Counted from the stretch's first letter, positions 36,447 to 49,313 are shown. The stretch: 64,000 bases of DNA from Glandiceps talaboti (GCF_964340395.1 NC_135551.1:9381379-9445378); one strand, 5' to 3'. A program made the numbers and translations. The notes: a model not told the origin generated them from the letters alone.

Positions 36447-37608
36447 GTTGGTAATTAATAAGACGGCAGTTTTTCTTTTACCACCATCACCACCACCATC
36501 AAAATTGACGTATATGATGTTCACGCGTGTAGAGAGTGGTAGGCTTATTTCGAGACAGTTTAGTAAATGTCGCCCTCTAACGACATCTGAAACTATTACT
36601 TGGGGTAGAGATTCGACATATCAAATCCACATTATACTGCTACCAAAGAGATTGGAGAGCCTCTTCAAATAATTTCAGACCTCACTGATATTATGATTGA
36701 ATTTTCGGTATCGCAAATGGAATCACTGGTGACCGAAGAAACAATACATGTTAAGTGAAGTGGCTGGTGCAATCTTAAGGGACCTAATAACAAAATGTCG
36801 GATCCTTATGACCGTAAGTCAAGCCTATATCACCTTTTACCCCATTATCTGGCTTCATCAAGAATACATATTTGACGAGATAAGAGAAGAAACGACAACC
36901 TGTCGGAAAATGTAGTCAAAACTTTTGAGAAAATGAAATAAATAAAATATGATTTCACTAGGTCCTTAAGCTTGTGAATCAGAATCAACATAAATTCACG
37001 TGTTTACCTAGTTTACCCAGTTAGTTATCTTTCAGAATAAAAATGTCCTTTTTCCGAGATGATATGCTATAAGAAATCACAAATGAACACCAATATATAA
37101 TTATTGAAAGAGGAAATTCAACGTGACAACAAACCCGAGTTATACCCTCTGGGAGCTAATCTCCTACAAGTCGAATGTAATGCTTGAATTCTCTCATATT
37201 TCCCTTCAAACGAATGTCGGAAATACTACTATTCAAAGTTGAAAGCATGTTGTATTTGAAGGATATGTAGTTATATATAGCTGCATATTCTTTTAAACCT
37301 TTCTCTTTAAAGTGACAGAGTGTTATCCTCAGATCCCCAAACAAGTTTGGTCTGAGTGTCACATAAAGCTAAGTGTAAAATATATAGCATGCATGTGTGT
37401 ACATTTGCAAATACAATACGTGCGCACGCACGCACGCACAAGAAGGTATAAGGCTGTTCTTTGTCATCATATCATATGGTTACACGAAAATGTCTGTCAC
37501 AGTATGGACAAACTACACTTAAAAAGTCTATATATTGCTATAGCAAATCTCTGTCTCTCTTTCTCTAACCTCGTTCTTCTCTCTATGCAATAGCTGTTGT
37601 CAGTTCGC
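36447..37608. other. Unique DNA, nothing recognised
   Basis: Contains a short (GCAC)n tract at about 37421-37439. The frames of 68-93 codons are unsupported. Confidence 0.4.
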
Positions 37609-37741
37609 TCTATCTGTCTGTCTGCCTGCCTCAGAGCTGTCTATCTCTATCTGTCTGTCTGTCTGTCTGTCTGTCTGTATGTATGTATGTATGCCTGTCT
37701 GTCTCCCCCCCTCTCTCTCTCTCTTTCTCTCTCTCTCTCTA
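37609..37741. repeat. Compound (TCTG)n-(TATG)n-(TC)n microsatellite
   Basis: Same composition and order of repeat types as 11980-12125, here starting with TCTG. Confidence 0.9.
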
Positions 37742-37889
37742 TCATTGATAGCTCTTAGTTTTAGAAGTTTACCTAATGTGTTTGCAAGCAAATCCTCGTC
37801 ATCACTTCGTCCGTTTCGAGAGGGTGCTACGGAATGAGTCCAATCGGCATGAAGCCTTAGAGTATACTCTTTAATACTTATGATTTCAC

Positions 37890-37920
37890 TGGTTGGTTGG
37901 TTGGTTGTTTGTTTGTTTGT
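37890..37920. repeat. (GGTT)n(GTTT)n tract
   Basis: Short tetranucleotide tract. Confidence 0.85.
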
Positions 37921-39009
37921 TGTATAACACGACTAAAACAATGTTCACCTAAACATCTTCTCCTCGTCCCATCAACAATCGGTAGGTAGTGCGAAAACAG
38001 ATATATGTCCCCACTCATAACACTTTACTAGGTGGCTTCCAATCATTACGTCATCGCGTACATTTTAATAATTTACATATATTAAGAAGCTGATAGGGTG
38101 TATAATTTTACTACTGTGGTGGGGGCAATCAAGGTCGCATGACCTTACGGGAATTGAAAATAGTATAACACGTAGAATACATTTCGTTTGCCATCAATTC
38201 AAGTGCAATGAAATCCTCGTTCATGAAACTTCTTAGGATGTAGAGAGGGAAGTTCAAACATGAGTTTGATTTCCCAAACACAAACACAAAACTCGATTAT
38301 TCTGAGTGAATGTACATGCATGTGAACAAAAAAAAACGTAGTTCCGCCAACATTTGTACTTTAATTACATAACACCATCATATCATGTTTGGTTTGCACA
38401 CTGATCCTGTTTGTTTCTTTGTTCGCAGTACATTAATAAACATACCACACGAACAAATACAAGTCGGTGTGTAGTGAACACAAAGATATCTGTCAAACAG
38501 AGGCCAGAGTCAAGTCAACACTACGAAGTAAAGGTACTAAGCCAGTGAATAATCAGTAACACAGTGTACTGAATAGAAATTCCAAACAGTGTTTAGTGTT
38601 GACCGGAGACTACTGCATCGATAATGTTTAAACGCAGTCTGGGTTTTGTTCAAAGGGACGCCGTATCATACGGCAGAGCGCTAGTTTTGTTGATATACTA
38701 GATTTGAATGGACGTTGTTGGTGTTCCTGCAGTCAGACCCACAACTAGCTGAGTTCAGAGGGGTCCTTAAAAAAGTCACTTCGCTACCTTAATCGATGCC
38801 AATCTGCACCTGCGCAACGATGCTGGAATTTGAAGGCAATCGGGTGACAAGTATTACACAGCGGTAAATAAATTTCCCAGCTACCACTTGACAAAGAACT
38901 GGCATGGTTAATAATACAACCAATATATCATATACGTCATGTTGGTTCTTACTCCTGTGATTCTGGCGTCGCTCTCTTTGGACGACAGCACCACGACTAC
39001 AGAGCATGA
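37921..39009. other. Unique DNA, less A+T-rich toward its right end
   Basis: A 15-bp perfect palindrome gccgtatcatacggc lies near 38663-38677. The minus frame 38789-39019 starts at the candidate promoter and could be a divergent transcript, but has no other support. Confidence 0.35.
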
Positions 39010-39075
39010 AGACGCGCATGCGTTATTGGACAGCCTCCATTGTTGTGTTTCTGCAAATCCCTACCTATTGGTCGT
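39010..39075. promoter_or_regulatory. Candidate CpG-containing promoter: NRF-1-like site and two inverted CCAAT boxes
   Basis: The palindrome GCGCATGCGT (39014-39023) is a near-consensus NRF-1 site. ATTGG boxes (inverted CCAAT) follow at 39025-39029 and 39067-39071. This combination is typical of TATA-less housekeeping promoters. The candidate plus-strand first exon lies at 39231. The site could equally drive transcription to the left. The binding factors are known from other animals; activity here is inference. Confidence 0.35.
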
Positions 39076-39230
39076 AGTATCCCACTAAATTCAACCTGAC
39101 AATAGCATTTGACATATACTAAATGCTAAAAGGTATACGTGTGGGGTAAGTTCATGTGTGTGGAATTCGTCAATATGTTACTGTCATCGACAGAGTCCAA
39201 AGTCTCACCTCTCCGCTAGATGCACCAGAC

Positions 39231-39266
39231 ATGTCGTCGTCAAAAACACTTGTGTGCCGATTTCAG
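39231..39266 (+). CDS. Candidate first coding exon ending at a consensus donor
   Basis: ATG at 39231 encodes MSSSKTLVCRFQ and ends exactly at CAG|GTAAGA (39266/39267), an excellent donor, in phase 0. A second upstream ATG at 39219 (other frame) also runs into the same donor. The segment lies about 160-220 bases downstream of the NRF-1/CCAAT cluster, a plausible 5' leader distance. I could not find the next exon by eye, so the gene is not identified. Consensus donors also occur by chance in 64 kb. Confidence 0.25.
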
Positions 39267-40524
39267 GTAAGATTGTTCATTTTCTAGTGACTCATACGAA
39301 CTATCAAATACGAAACTAGAACTCCAAACATGATTGTAATTCTTCGTAGCTTTGGCTGTGAGTTTTACCTGTCCATTTTGGTGTAATATTTCGTAATATG
39401 GGTATATACATAGCTCAGGTGGGTCAGTCCACATTCGAGTAGTACTTTGTACAAAGAGGAAACTGGTACGCTCGAATTTCGGTTATTTACCTTTGATTAA
39501 AGTAACTATATATACATACCCATTACAGAACAGTGCGTCTATACGCCGTCGTTTGGATTTCAAAGACAGGCTATCTCTACTCAGAGTTTGAGTTGCTTTG
39601 CTAGATTGTATAAACAATATTTTTATTACCCTTTTTCTGTGTGTGCAACGCCACTATATATTCGTCTATTGGCCTATTAATTCAGTAAATTCCACATCTG
39701 GTCAGTGTGTGGAATTCATATTTAAAAAGGGTTCACTGTGTAGATTATACACTGTATGTTCATTCCTACATAGAAGCGATACATCGAAATCCAGAACACT
39801 TCATAGAATTAATCTAGCCCTTTTTTTGCCGACAACCTTTGAAATCCCACAGCTTAACAAAGTAATGCACTGCAAAGTAGTGCAAAGTTAAAACAACACA
39901 TTGTTTATGGCGACCAATGAATCCGTGGGAACCGAAAACATAAATAATCTGAACGAGTGATAACACAGGTACTAGTTACTAATAGCGTTAGAATGGCGTT
40001 GGTTTTCTTGCATTTTGTGTTGGTAATTTCTTCCATACGATAACTAAGCACCGCGTGCCTCCGTTTTTACTCTTTTTTTTTCGTTTGAATTAAGTTGTAG
40101 TTTTTCAAAGAGTGAAGAAAAGGGGAACCGAAAAGGTTATTGTGTTATACTAGAGATATGATAGATTTCAATGGATTTGCAAAACATATTTCACATAACT
40201 ATTTATACAAGCATTGCTGCTAACAACGGATTTTACGAACGGGTTGAAAATTATGAAAAGGCTGTTGCTGTTTTCCGTGATGTTGAGACCAAATTGTGGA
40301 TCGAAGGCGTGGTCATTGACTTTTACGGATTTCAGAAATGATTGAAAAAAAATGAGCGTTCTAAGCACGTTCCCATGTTGGTCTTTTTACTCGGTCTGCA
40401 AAGTAATCATTTTGGAAAACATGAAAGTGACACGACTTCGGTATGTGAACGGTAAACCGGTACACAGTGTGACAAAGAGAGTCGGTGGCGTGTAACAGGG
40501 TGTTGGAACGACTTTCAGTGAAGC
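39267..40524. other. Unique DNA, no gene supported
   Basis: The 97-codon plus frame at 39598-39891 has no promoter or splice support. Confidence 0.4.
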
Positions 40525-40636
40525 ATGGACACGCAGAACAATACCATGTACACGACCCTTAACGGATCTTATATCAACGATGGAAGTTATAATTGTGTGA
40601 CACGAGTGGCTAGGTTCGAATATCAACTCAATCACA
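40525..40636 (+). CDS. Candidate first exon with N-glycosylation-like sequons
   Basis: ATG at 40525 has a strong context (aagcATGG) and an in-frame TGA six bases upstream. It encodes 37 residues beginning MDTQNNTMYTTLNGSYINDG, with sequons NNT and NGS, and ends at a donor A|GTGAGT (40636/40637) in phase 1. A third possible sequon, NHS, straddles the splice site. The pattern resembles the extracellular N-terminus of a receptor without a cleaved leader, but no membrane exon was recognised downstream. On the opposite strand a 93-codon frame overlaps. Low confidence. Confidence 0.2.
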
Positions 40637-40642
40637 GTGAGT

Positions 40643-43600
40643 AGCTGTAACTCACACCTCTGGCACAAACTCTTCCCGAACCTTTATATATCGTGGTTTG
40701 GTCACTCCGTTGCAAAAAAATATATACACTTCAGTCTGCATATTTATTCGTATGTACATCATGTATTGGGTCAAGAGATAGACTCAGTCCAACTACGACA
40801 ATTGAAGTTAAAAGAAATGGGTGGGAGTACATCTAAATGTTGGCAAAGTGCGAGGTAGAAATTAAAGATGTCTCGACCAGTCACTATAATCTTCCGATGA
40901 CCTTTATTAAAACCGACGTTTACATCATGTACTCACGTCATTACCTTTACAGTAAATGAGTTCGGGATTTTGGCCTTACTTTATTTGAAAATTTGATCAA
41001 CGCGAAGCCGGTAAAAAGGGTGAAAACAAGACGCTTCTGTTCGACTATCGTAGTCACAAACAGCGTATTTGTGTTCCATGTCACATAGTATTTCCTGTTT
41101 ATCCTTTGAAAGAAATACAACATGTCTGTCTCCTTGCACCGTGACTGACCTATACGATAATTTTTTTTTAGATGTTTCAATTTTCACTGTCTTTTGTTTT
41201 TGAAAGAAGACGCATTCAACGGTCATTGATAATAGATAAAGACTTAGCATTTTGTTGAAATTGAAAATAGTCACTATTTTGATGCAACGCAAAAGTCAAC
41301 CAATACTTGAAGCCTTTCTGTGTTGTGCGCTTTGCAACTGAGAGTCCGTTCACGTCATGATGAAACCGTGTCTTTTTCATCGAAATTGTGATAGGCGAAG
41401 TTATGAACTTGAGATTAGGCATATAATAGTGAATGGAACATAAATATTGTTTAGCAAGGAAGGTAACGCGTGTCAACATTTGTCGTTCTTGAGTATTAAG
41501 TTGACTCGGAGTTGTACATCAGATTGTAAAGAACGATGGTAGTCCTCCATATCCAAAATGGCCGCCGACCGTATGCAAATAAATAGCAAAAATAACTAAA
41601 AAATATAGTGTCGAAAACTCAGCAGTGCGAGTCTCTGAACTGTGACTCTATCTGACTGTATGTTAGAATTTATTGTTGACTTTTAGAAGCCAAATTTCAT
41701 CGCTAAATGATTCAAAATTCCAAAATTTTCGTCCAAACATTTCAGTCGTCAGAATGTGAGCCACGTACAAAAAAATGTTGCTGCCATTCGGTGCATGTCG
41801 TCTCCTTGGAGTTACTTCAATTCAAAATCAACAAAGGTTGATAGGTATAATTCCAAATCCAGCTAAATAAATTCATGTGACATGGCAAATACTTGTTCTC
41901 ACAGCAATTGACTTGTAACTTAGGACTCTCATCTATCAATACATGTTAATGCAAACGCCACTGTCAAGTTAAAGGTTACTCCTCTGTCGTGATAATTAAA
42001 TTGTGTGGTACATATTGAAAAAAATGGGAAACTCCATTAAAATGATATAGGGACGAGGGCATCACATGACAAACTTATCTTTACTCAATCACACTGGAGA
42101 TAAATCTAGTTGTGTACATTACAAAGTTATGTTTCGAATCATGGTCAAGAATATTATGTGGGTTCAAGGTTGGTTGTGCCTGTATTGGTTATGTTCATTG
42201 CAAATCTTCTTACACCAAATATTATATACCTCAGACTACTATTTGCTGTTACAACATGTATGTCAGTATCATGTATACCAAAAACACCCGCTCATCTAGT
42301 TTGCGTTTTGCTAACGTCGGTAAATCGCTGTATCATATCTATTGGAAATCAATTTTGCATCAAAAAATCGTAAAAAACGTAAACGACGTGGTTGCATTGG
42401 CACAAGCTGAATTGTCTTTAAATAGCGAGTTTCACTTATATACTGAATTTCGATACGGCCCCCAAAAAACAAAAACGAACTGAAAAAAGCAATGTGCGGA
42501 TTTAATTGTTCAACACAGGTTTAAAGATGGACGAAACTGTCACAAAATATATGTATTCAAAACCAGGGCAAATGTTATTTCGAAATCCGGCATACGTATC
42601 CTGTGTTCAGTTTAAAATTTCTCAAGGTTTACTTTACTGGAGTCGTGTCATCCTAATGCAGGCGTTTGTAACCTGAATAATTGGACCGTTCTGATAAGGC
42701 AAATGGGATATAACAAAGCACGGTGCTCGCAACACGTAATTTACCAGACGTAATTACGGCTATTTTGTCCTCGCTCAGTATTTATTTATTTTACATTAAT
42801 ACAAGGCCTTTAAGAGTAAATTTACAAACGGTAGGATCTTGTCTCTTGGCATGCATTAATGTATTACCAGGGTAGTTGTGAATAGACCCCCTTTTACCCA
42901 CAATTATTACTATTAGATGTAATTCTGTTCTCCGGACGGTTTGTATATGACCCACACTAATTCATGCATCAAGGCAAACACAGCTAGACTTGGTATGTGT
43001 GTTATCTCATTAATTGCTGGTTAAAAGAAAAGAATAAAGTCTACCACCTCGAAGTAAAAAGGGGCAGTAAAACAAAAGAAGTTGGATTGAATTAAACAAT
43101 AGGGTATAGAATAGCAGGGTTCGCTGATTGTTGTTATCTTTATTCAGTGATGTGCTCCCACCATTGTAGACTATTGTGGTAGGAACTCCCATTTACAACT
43201 CGTCTTTTCTACTCTATAGTTCTCGTCAACATGACAATGCTATGCTCAGACACGCTTTATTTGTGTCGGTGTTAGATTTTACCAGCCAAACTCCTCTGTA
43301 CGTGTACCCCTGCCGACTCTATATAGTTACAGTGGAAGTGCGACCAATTCACATATTATTGACCATGCCCTCCAAACACTTATGGCTCAAACCATCTCTT
43401 GATCATAACAGTGCAGTGTGGCTCTTCAAATTTCGTTATACCACTTTGAAAAAAAAACACTTTAGTCGTGGACCTGTCCGCTGATGTGTCTTACTTAAGT
43501 TTCATAATTAATACATTTAAATGTGACCCTGGTTCCAAAATGCTCCTATCTTAGACTCTGTACGCGTGTTTGCATTATATATATTTATAAAAAAAATTGT

Positions 43601-44167
43601 GAAATTTGACATGACATGACTGAGCGACACAGCAGGCGGTTCGTTCTCTTTTCATCGTTGATCAAGGAAGTACACGCATGTGTGGCATTTCATGACACCG
43701 TTTAAGTGTCCATAACTTGTTGTGATCTGAGACTTCAAAAGACCCGGAGACATATGTTTCATCCACGCAGAACTAAATGTAAACGCGTCTAGGTGAGCGG
43801 ACGCCGTATCTATCATTAGCCTTACATTGGTGAAAGACAGAGCAAATTACCTGAAACCACCTACTGTACGTAAGGTATAATTTTGGTGTGTTAGAGGAGC
43901 CTTGCAGCCATTACTGGGGGTTTTGGTCTGATGCACATGGTAGCATTTGATTGTTCCTCTCAACGGAGCGTAGCTTGCACAAGTAGAGGGTCAACCGGAC
44001 TTTGCTAAATGGATTTCAAAACATCTATCAGTTCGTAGCAAGAACTTTCAGACATCTATAGAGGCCAATGAAAACAACATAAAGAGCCACAAATCTATTA
44101 TAGTACATGTACGTCTACGATTTGATTACTGACAACTAGTCCTAAAGATTGTATAAACTGGTCCTAA
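40643..44167. other. Unique DNA, no gene supported
   Basis: At 42066-42483 all three plus frames are open for 77-123 codons, one with hydrophobic stretches such as LVVPVLVMFIANLL. No promoter, splice or family motif supports any of them. The phrase ccaaaatggccgccga at 41548 is YY1-like. Confidence 0.4.
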
Positions 44168-44314
<147 letters not shown>

Positions 44315-44373
44315 CAGTATATGTAATATGTCTATACTGGAGTAAACTGTGCTCAATAAATATCTATGTAGAG

Positions 44374-44376
<3 letters not shown>

Positions 44377-44459
<83 letters not shown>
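44377..44459. repeat. (TA)n microsatellite
   Basis: About 41 TA units with one TG variant, 66 bases from the previous tract. Confidence 0.95.
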
Positions 44460-44461
<2 letters not shown>

Positions 44462-46116
44462 TGAGGTATTCTCTAGATCTGATTCGACTGAACTACATTA
44501 TACTTTTGTCGGTGGACATTAGGCCTACCTTTGTCGATGGACCTATACATTAATTGATCGATGAACAAGCTGAGGGCCCACCGCATTGATAATGACAATA
44601 CAACATAATTAATTCACCTGAACATTAAATACTGAAAGTGACTATCATTATCTCTTTGTGTACGAAGACAACTATGACACCGTGGCTCAGACCAAACATT
44701 AACAAATTGACAACCTTAATGTATGGTATGTGTTTTGACTTATCACTTTCTATATAATACAAGCGTCAGCGATTCACCCAAGAAGGGCAGACTGTCTCTG
44801 TGCTTTTCACCATATCAACGTAGAATATAAGACGGGTGTTGCCTTTGCTGTCACTATATACAATAGTCCTTTCTAATCTAGCGATCATATATAAACTGAG
44901 GATAGATAGATGATTACAAGACCAACTTGAATGATAAGTCACTCCGTCGTCATTTGCTCAGAACCTCTTCTGGTTGATTTTGACTGTGACCGCTCAATTG
45001 CAAGTCGCACAAGAGGACAGGTATCGGATTCGGACATAGTGAATATCAGCCAGCGACGGTTTTATGCTTACAACGCCCCTAGTCGATCATTCAGTGTATT
45101 GATTCAACAATACCAGTATTGATGGAATGTTGTTGTTGTTTAAAATATTTATTTGATGTGTACTAAACCGATTTGCAATAACACAACAACCAAGTTCATT
45201 TACTCTAGTCTGGTTTACTATTCACTCTCTTTGTTTATGTAGCTTTTGTTTTCATAAATTGTGGTTCGTGTGTCGGAGATGTTTATTCTCAAACACATAC
45301 ATGTAGTTTAGTGGAAGCATACGTAGGCGTTAGTGTGTCGTCCGCTGCAGAAATGAGAAAGTTTTCAGTCGCAAATATCTCTGAGAGGAGGACGTTGCAT
45401 GTGTTGTAGTAAACAGGGTTGTCAGTCCAAAATGAATGCGAATGCCTACTTAGAATCCAACAGATAGACATCATAAACTCGTAAGTAGAACGCCATGAAA
45501 GAAAACACATTCAAAACTTGTGTTGTTCAGAGTTTAGTAAGTGAAAAGATAATGCCCGCGATTCTTAATCTAGTGTATTGTACTATACTATTATACCTGC
45601 CCTCGACTCATTCCAACCTCCTAAAAGAATAGCAGTGATATCTGTTACTCAGTATGGTCTCTTTCGTTTAAATCGATGATTGAAAACTTACAGGTTTACC
45701 TTTATTAACCAAATCTACTGATCTAAAAAAAAATTCTGGGGCCTATCGGCATTGTGTTGACAGACACACAGGTGTTAATATGTGTGTGTGTCCGTTTTGT
45801 CAACTATACTTCTGATTCCCCTTTACATTGTTTGTGTGCAAAATACGTCAAGCGAGGTCAGTATCCCGTTATGTCACTTCGAGGACTTTATCGATAGATC
45901 TACATAATATGGATGACACGTAATATGTATTAAGGGATACCCTATTATGTGATCTCGCAGACAAAACCTGCACCTCGGCTGTAAGTATGTGAGACAAATT
46001 GTCAATGATTAGATATGTTTACATGTGTATATGTTTGATTCGGAAGCTGGTGAAAAATTGATCTGTCGATGTTGTAGATTCCATACATGACCTAATGTAG
46101 TTTCCCCCAACAACAG
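44460..46116. other. Unique DNA, a few protein-like short frames
   Basis: At 44937-45021 a plus frame without ATG contains SSFAQNLFWLILTVTAQLQV before a CAG|GTATCG donor. At 45289-45510 a minus frame opens with ATG for 73 codons. Neither is supported by other signals. Confidence 0.3.
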
Positions 46117-46329
46117 TGCAAATTTGCAGCTCCGTACGTTGCCGTCGGATATTTTATCGCAGGTACGGAGTTTGAAGGTGGCTGTTTAACTACAGACGTG
46201 ATCAGGCAATCCACGACGGTCACCACCGATTTAACATTCAAGTTGATCTCCTTTGAACGTACCGACAGCACAGCGTTGATAAACACATCGCAGACCCGAG
46301 TTTGCTCCGTAACCTTATCATTTGAATAG
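46117..46329 (+). CDS. Candidate terminal exon with adjacent poly(A) signal
   Basis: After cctaat (possible branch point) and tttcccccaacaacag (46101-46116) a frame of 70 codons stays open to TAG at 46327-46329. AATAAA follows at 46333-46338, then a G/T-rich stretch (ggttgttttttatttgt), the normal arrangement of a 3' end. The translation, for example YVAVGYFIAGTEFEGGCLTT, has alternating hydrophobic and Thr/Ser residues with three Cys, suggestive of an extracellular beta-rich domain. The minus strand is also open here. No family is recognised and upstream exons were not identified. Confidence 0.27.
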   Translation, partial: CKFAAPYVAVGYFIAGTEFEGGCLTTDVIRQSTTVTTDLTFKLISFERTDSTALINTSQTRVCSVTLSFE

Positions 46330-46332
46330 TTC

Positions 46333-46338
46333 AATAAA
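46333..46338 (+). promoter_or_regulatory. Candidate polyadenylation signal AATAAA
   Basis: It lies four bases after the TAG of the candidate terminal exon and is followed at once by a T/G-rich element. AATAAA is frequent in A+T-rich DNA, so support comes only from the arrangement. Confidence 0.3.
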
Positions 46339-47296
46339 GGTTGTTTTTTATTTGTAAAATGTCTGAAATCGATATCCTGTTCGTTTCAGCGCATTATAAT
46401 AAAGGAAACGTGATTGGAAATTTGGTAAATCATCCTAACTGAATATCAGAAATTGTCTAATTTAGCTTAAACACTTTTTATAGTAACGTGATACTGTGCT
46501 TTCTGAAGCTCGTCTGAATTTCAAATTGTTGCGTACTTCAAGTACCTCTCCTACTTGAGTGGACGAAAGAATGGATCTGTTGATACCATGGAACACACCA
46601 ACACTTGATGAACGAATTGGGTCCTGTAACGTATAACTCTATACCGGATGGCACTAGTTTGTAACTGTAGAATCAATTTTCAATCAGACAACCACAATCT
46701 ATTTACTAAAAAGTGTTAAAATATCAACATAGACATTGCACATGTTAATCAGTGGTCGATCGTATCCGTACATATTCCAAGAACAGGTTTAAATCGTGAT
46801 CGCCAGACCAAAAATCAATTTTATTTGAAATATCATATAAACAGCTACAAAAAAAATATGTTCACCTATAAATGATTCAATACTATTTAGGGTGTACGAT
46901 ATTATAAGTACGTTATTGTATTTAACAAAACATTTCCAATAAATATGTTCAGTTGAAGCTAGTACAGCTTTAATATGGCTAAGTCTACTGAAGAAGTGAA
47001 AATATTACAAAGAATAACAAAACAAGGTGTAAAAATTGTAAATAAGTAATTGTAAATCTTGAAGCTAACTTGAATTTAACTCTTAAGCGACAGTTGAAAA
47101 TTATTTATATTTCAGATAATACAGAAATGAGTTACCATAATAATGTTTTCGTTTTTTTTATAGCAGGGGTTGAAATGTTTTCGCTCCAGCAATGCCTCAA
47201 CCCCTATTATGCCGTGATCGTTTAACACACAAACGTTTGTTACGTTTAAAACAATTGAATTATCTATTGTTATTATTCCCACTCCCATCATATTAA
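46339..47296. other. Unique A+T-rich DNA, nothing recognised
   Basis: No supported feature. Confidence 0.4.
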
Positions 47297-47632
47297 ATAA
47301 TGTTACTTTTTATACAGCGCTTTCCCACGCTGTGCTCAAAGCGCTTTACCCCTGGCACGGATCTAAAGTGGCACGTACAGCGGCCCTTTATACTTCAACT
47401 CCACGGGGAGCATACAATCCATTGCAGCCTTTATAAGCGCATAGGATATCGATTAAAGCATTCACATTGCAGCCTGTATCCTACCAGATCCCCAATCATA
47501 CAGCTGGGTTGACTGAGGTACAGTCGTTGTTGAAATCTTTAGCCATTCAGAAACAAACGGCAGCGACGGGACTAGAACCTGCAACTTGCAGATTCAAAGC
47601 CGGCCATTCTAATAGTTCATCATGACTCCACA
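47297..47632 (-). mobile_element. SINE family 1, most complete copy (about 335 bp)
   Basis: Read on the minus strand: tRNA-like head with attagaatggccggctttga (A-box region) and caggttctagtcccg (B box GGTTCTAGTCC). Then a central body with ctgaatggctaaaga, cagtcaacccagctgtatga and tgcaatgtgaatgctttaat. Last comes a 3' end gccaggggtaaagcgctttg...gaaagcgctgtataaaaag with an A/T-rich tail. The order tRNA head, body, tail is that of a tRNA-derived SINE transcribed by RNA polymerase III. No coding frame is expected. No target-site duplication could be fixed by eye. Confidence 0.7.
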
Positions 47633-49268
47633 AAGCTACATGTATATGAAACTACTATAGGTAATAATTCTCGTCATTCGTTATACTAAAATATACTATA
47701 AATACAACTTTGTATGAGGTCGTTGAGCTAGCTTGAATGTAAGCTAAATACGTTATTCCGTGTACTATATAAAACGCGAGTTTCATCATAGAATTCTGAA
47801 CTGTAATTATAAATACTGTACACGGCCAGAAGTGCTTATTGATTGATTAACATACTATAACACTGAACAGATCCAAAAATAAAATAAACTCGGATCTCTG
47901 TGAATCATGCACCAAACACTTATAAGTGAATAGCTCGTTAATATTAACGTTACCTTTGCTGGGGTGAGTAGACTCACAATCGTAGTATGAAGGTCGACAA
48001 ACAAGACGACGTGTTATTATTTCAACTATGACCATTTATTAAAAAAGTGAAATGTTTGTATTCAATTATTATATGCTACAAGAACTGATATTCATAATGA
48101 TTTTGAAAACAACAGCCACTAATTGTGCTGCAGTAATCTCAGTACTCTGTAATGGTCATTCCGGCTAGCGAGAGCATCTCAGTGTTCCACTTACCGTGAC
48201 ATGACGCAACGTTAGTTCAATAGTGCTGCCGTAGAAAGGATAATTACATGTGCGTGCTTTACGACGACGACGACGTATAGGGTGTGAGTTGAAATATGCA
48301 CTTCGCAGTGTTAATACACTGTTAATGTTTTTTTCGAAAATCGATTTTTTTTCTCTTTGTCCGAGATATTGAATAAAACACTCATATCCACATTTCTGTA
48401 TTAATATTCATATTTAATATTTCTATATTACATTATATTGTTTATAATCGCACATCTTGGTTGTCCACACAACGCAATTTTACACAACAGCTGTTGTATT
48501 GAAAAGTTTCCATGTGTCTGTCAGTCGGAGTTTTTCATCACCTTCCGGAAGATGTACTTCATGGAAAGCATTCGTCCCACGCCTCTCACACACCGACATT
48601 CTGTATATGAGACCACAGACTCTAATACTAACCAAATCAATACCTCATACCATCTGGCTTTCCAAGCAACTGAAAACTTTGAAGTATGGGAACTTCCTGA
48701 ATATAAGCTTATGGAAGATATTCTCACTTGAAAACTATTTAATTAAAGACATTGTTTTACGTAGCCTACGTTTTATCGGAGTCATCCCCAATTACCAATT
48801 ACTCATGCAAACACTGTAAAGGGTATATATATACACACCTTGAGTGTACGTGTTGGATCAACCTCAAGTTCTGTACTCCCTGCAACTGCGCCTGATCGAG
48901 GGCAACACTTGGGCGTATGACCAAGAGATGACGGATTGTGGCTTTTATCAGGACTCGGAATAGGACACTTAGAAATTACACTTCATTGACGTCTCATGGT
49001 CGATGTTTTTTTTCTTACTATGAAAGGGACTATTTTCCTCGGGTAAGATAACTGCTTTCATGATTACTCAGAACTTTACTGTGTGTACCTCAATTCAACT
49101 CGGAATCATACCTCACACTATACACCATTTCTTTTCAATATACCGCACACTCTTTCCTGCGTGGGGATATGTCAGCTAGCACAAATAGACAGGAGTACCT
49201 CTCACACATTCTACTACAGTCCCTTTATCAGATCTAACACTTTAAAGACGGAGTTGAATCATCACCCC

Positions 49269-49269
<1 letters not shown>
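47633..49269. other. Unique DNA, no gene supported
   Basis: The frames at 48438-48819 (97 and 120 codons) overlap each other and lack signals. A short inverted pair cttgag/ctcaag lies near 48840-48866. Confidence 0.4.

Positions 49270-49311
<42 letters not shown>
49270..49311. repeat. (CA)n microsatellite
   Basis: About 21 CA units. A short (CCA)n tract follows at 49365-49383. Confidence 0.95.

Positions 49312-49313
<2 letters not shown>

Noticed and set aside
38663-38677. Palindrome gccgtatcatacggc as an operator
   Set aside because: A single short palindrome; no regulator or conserved context.
40981-41292. 103-codon minus frame
   Set aside because: Composition is plausible, but there is no start context, splice or homology evidence, and several frames over 100 codons are expected by chance.
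42066-42483. Three overlapping open plus frames, one with membrane-like hydrophobic stretches
   Set aside because: All three frames are open, which points to low stop density rather than coding. No promoter, splice site or family motif was found.
48438-48819. Frames of 97 and 120 codons
   Set aside because: Overlapping frames within chance expectation; no supporting signal.
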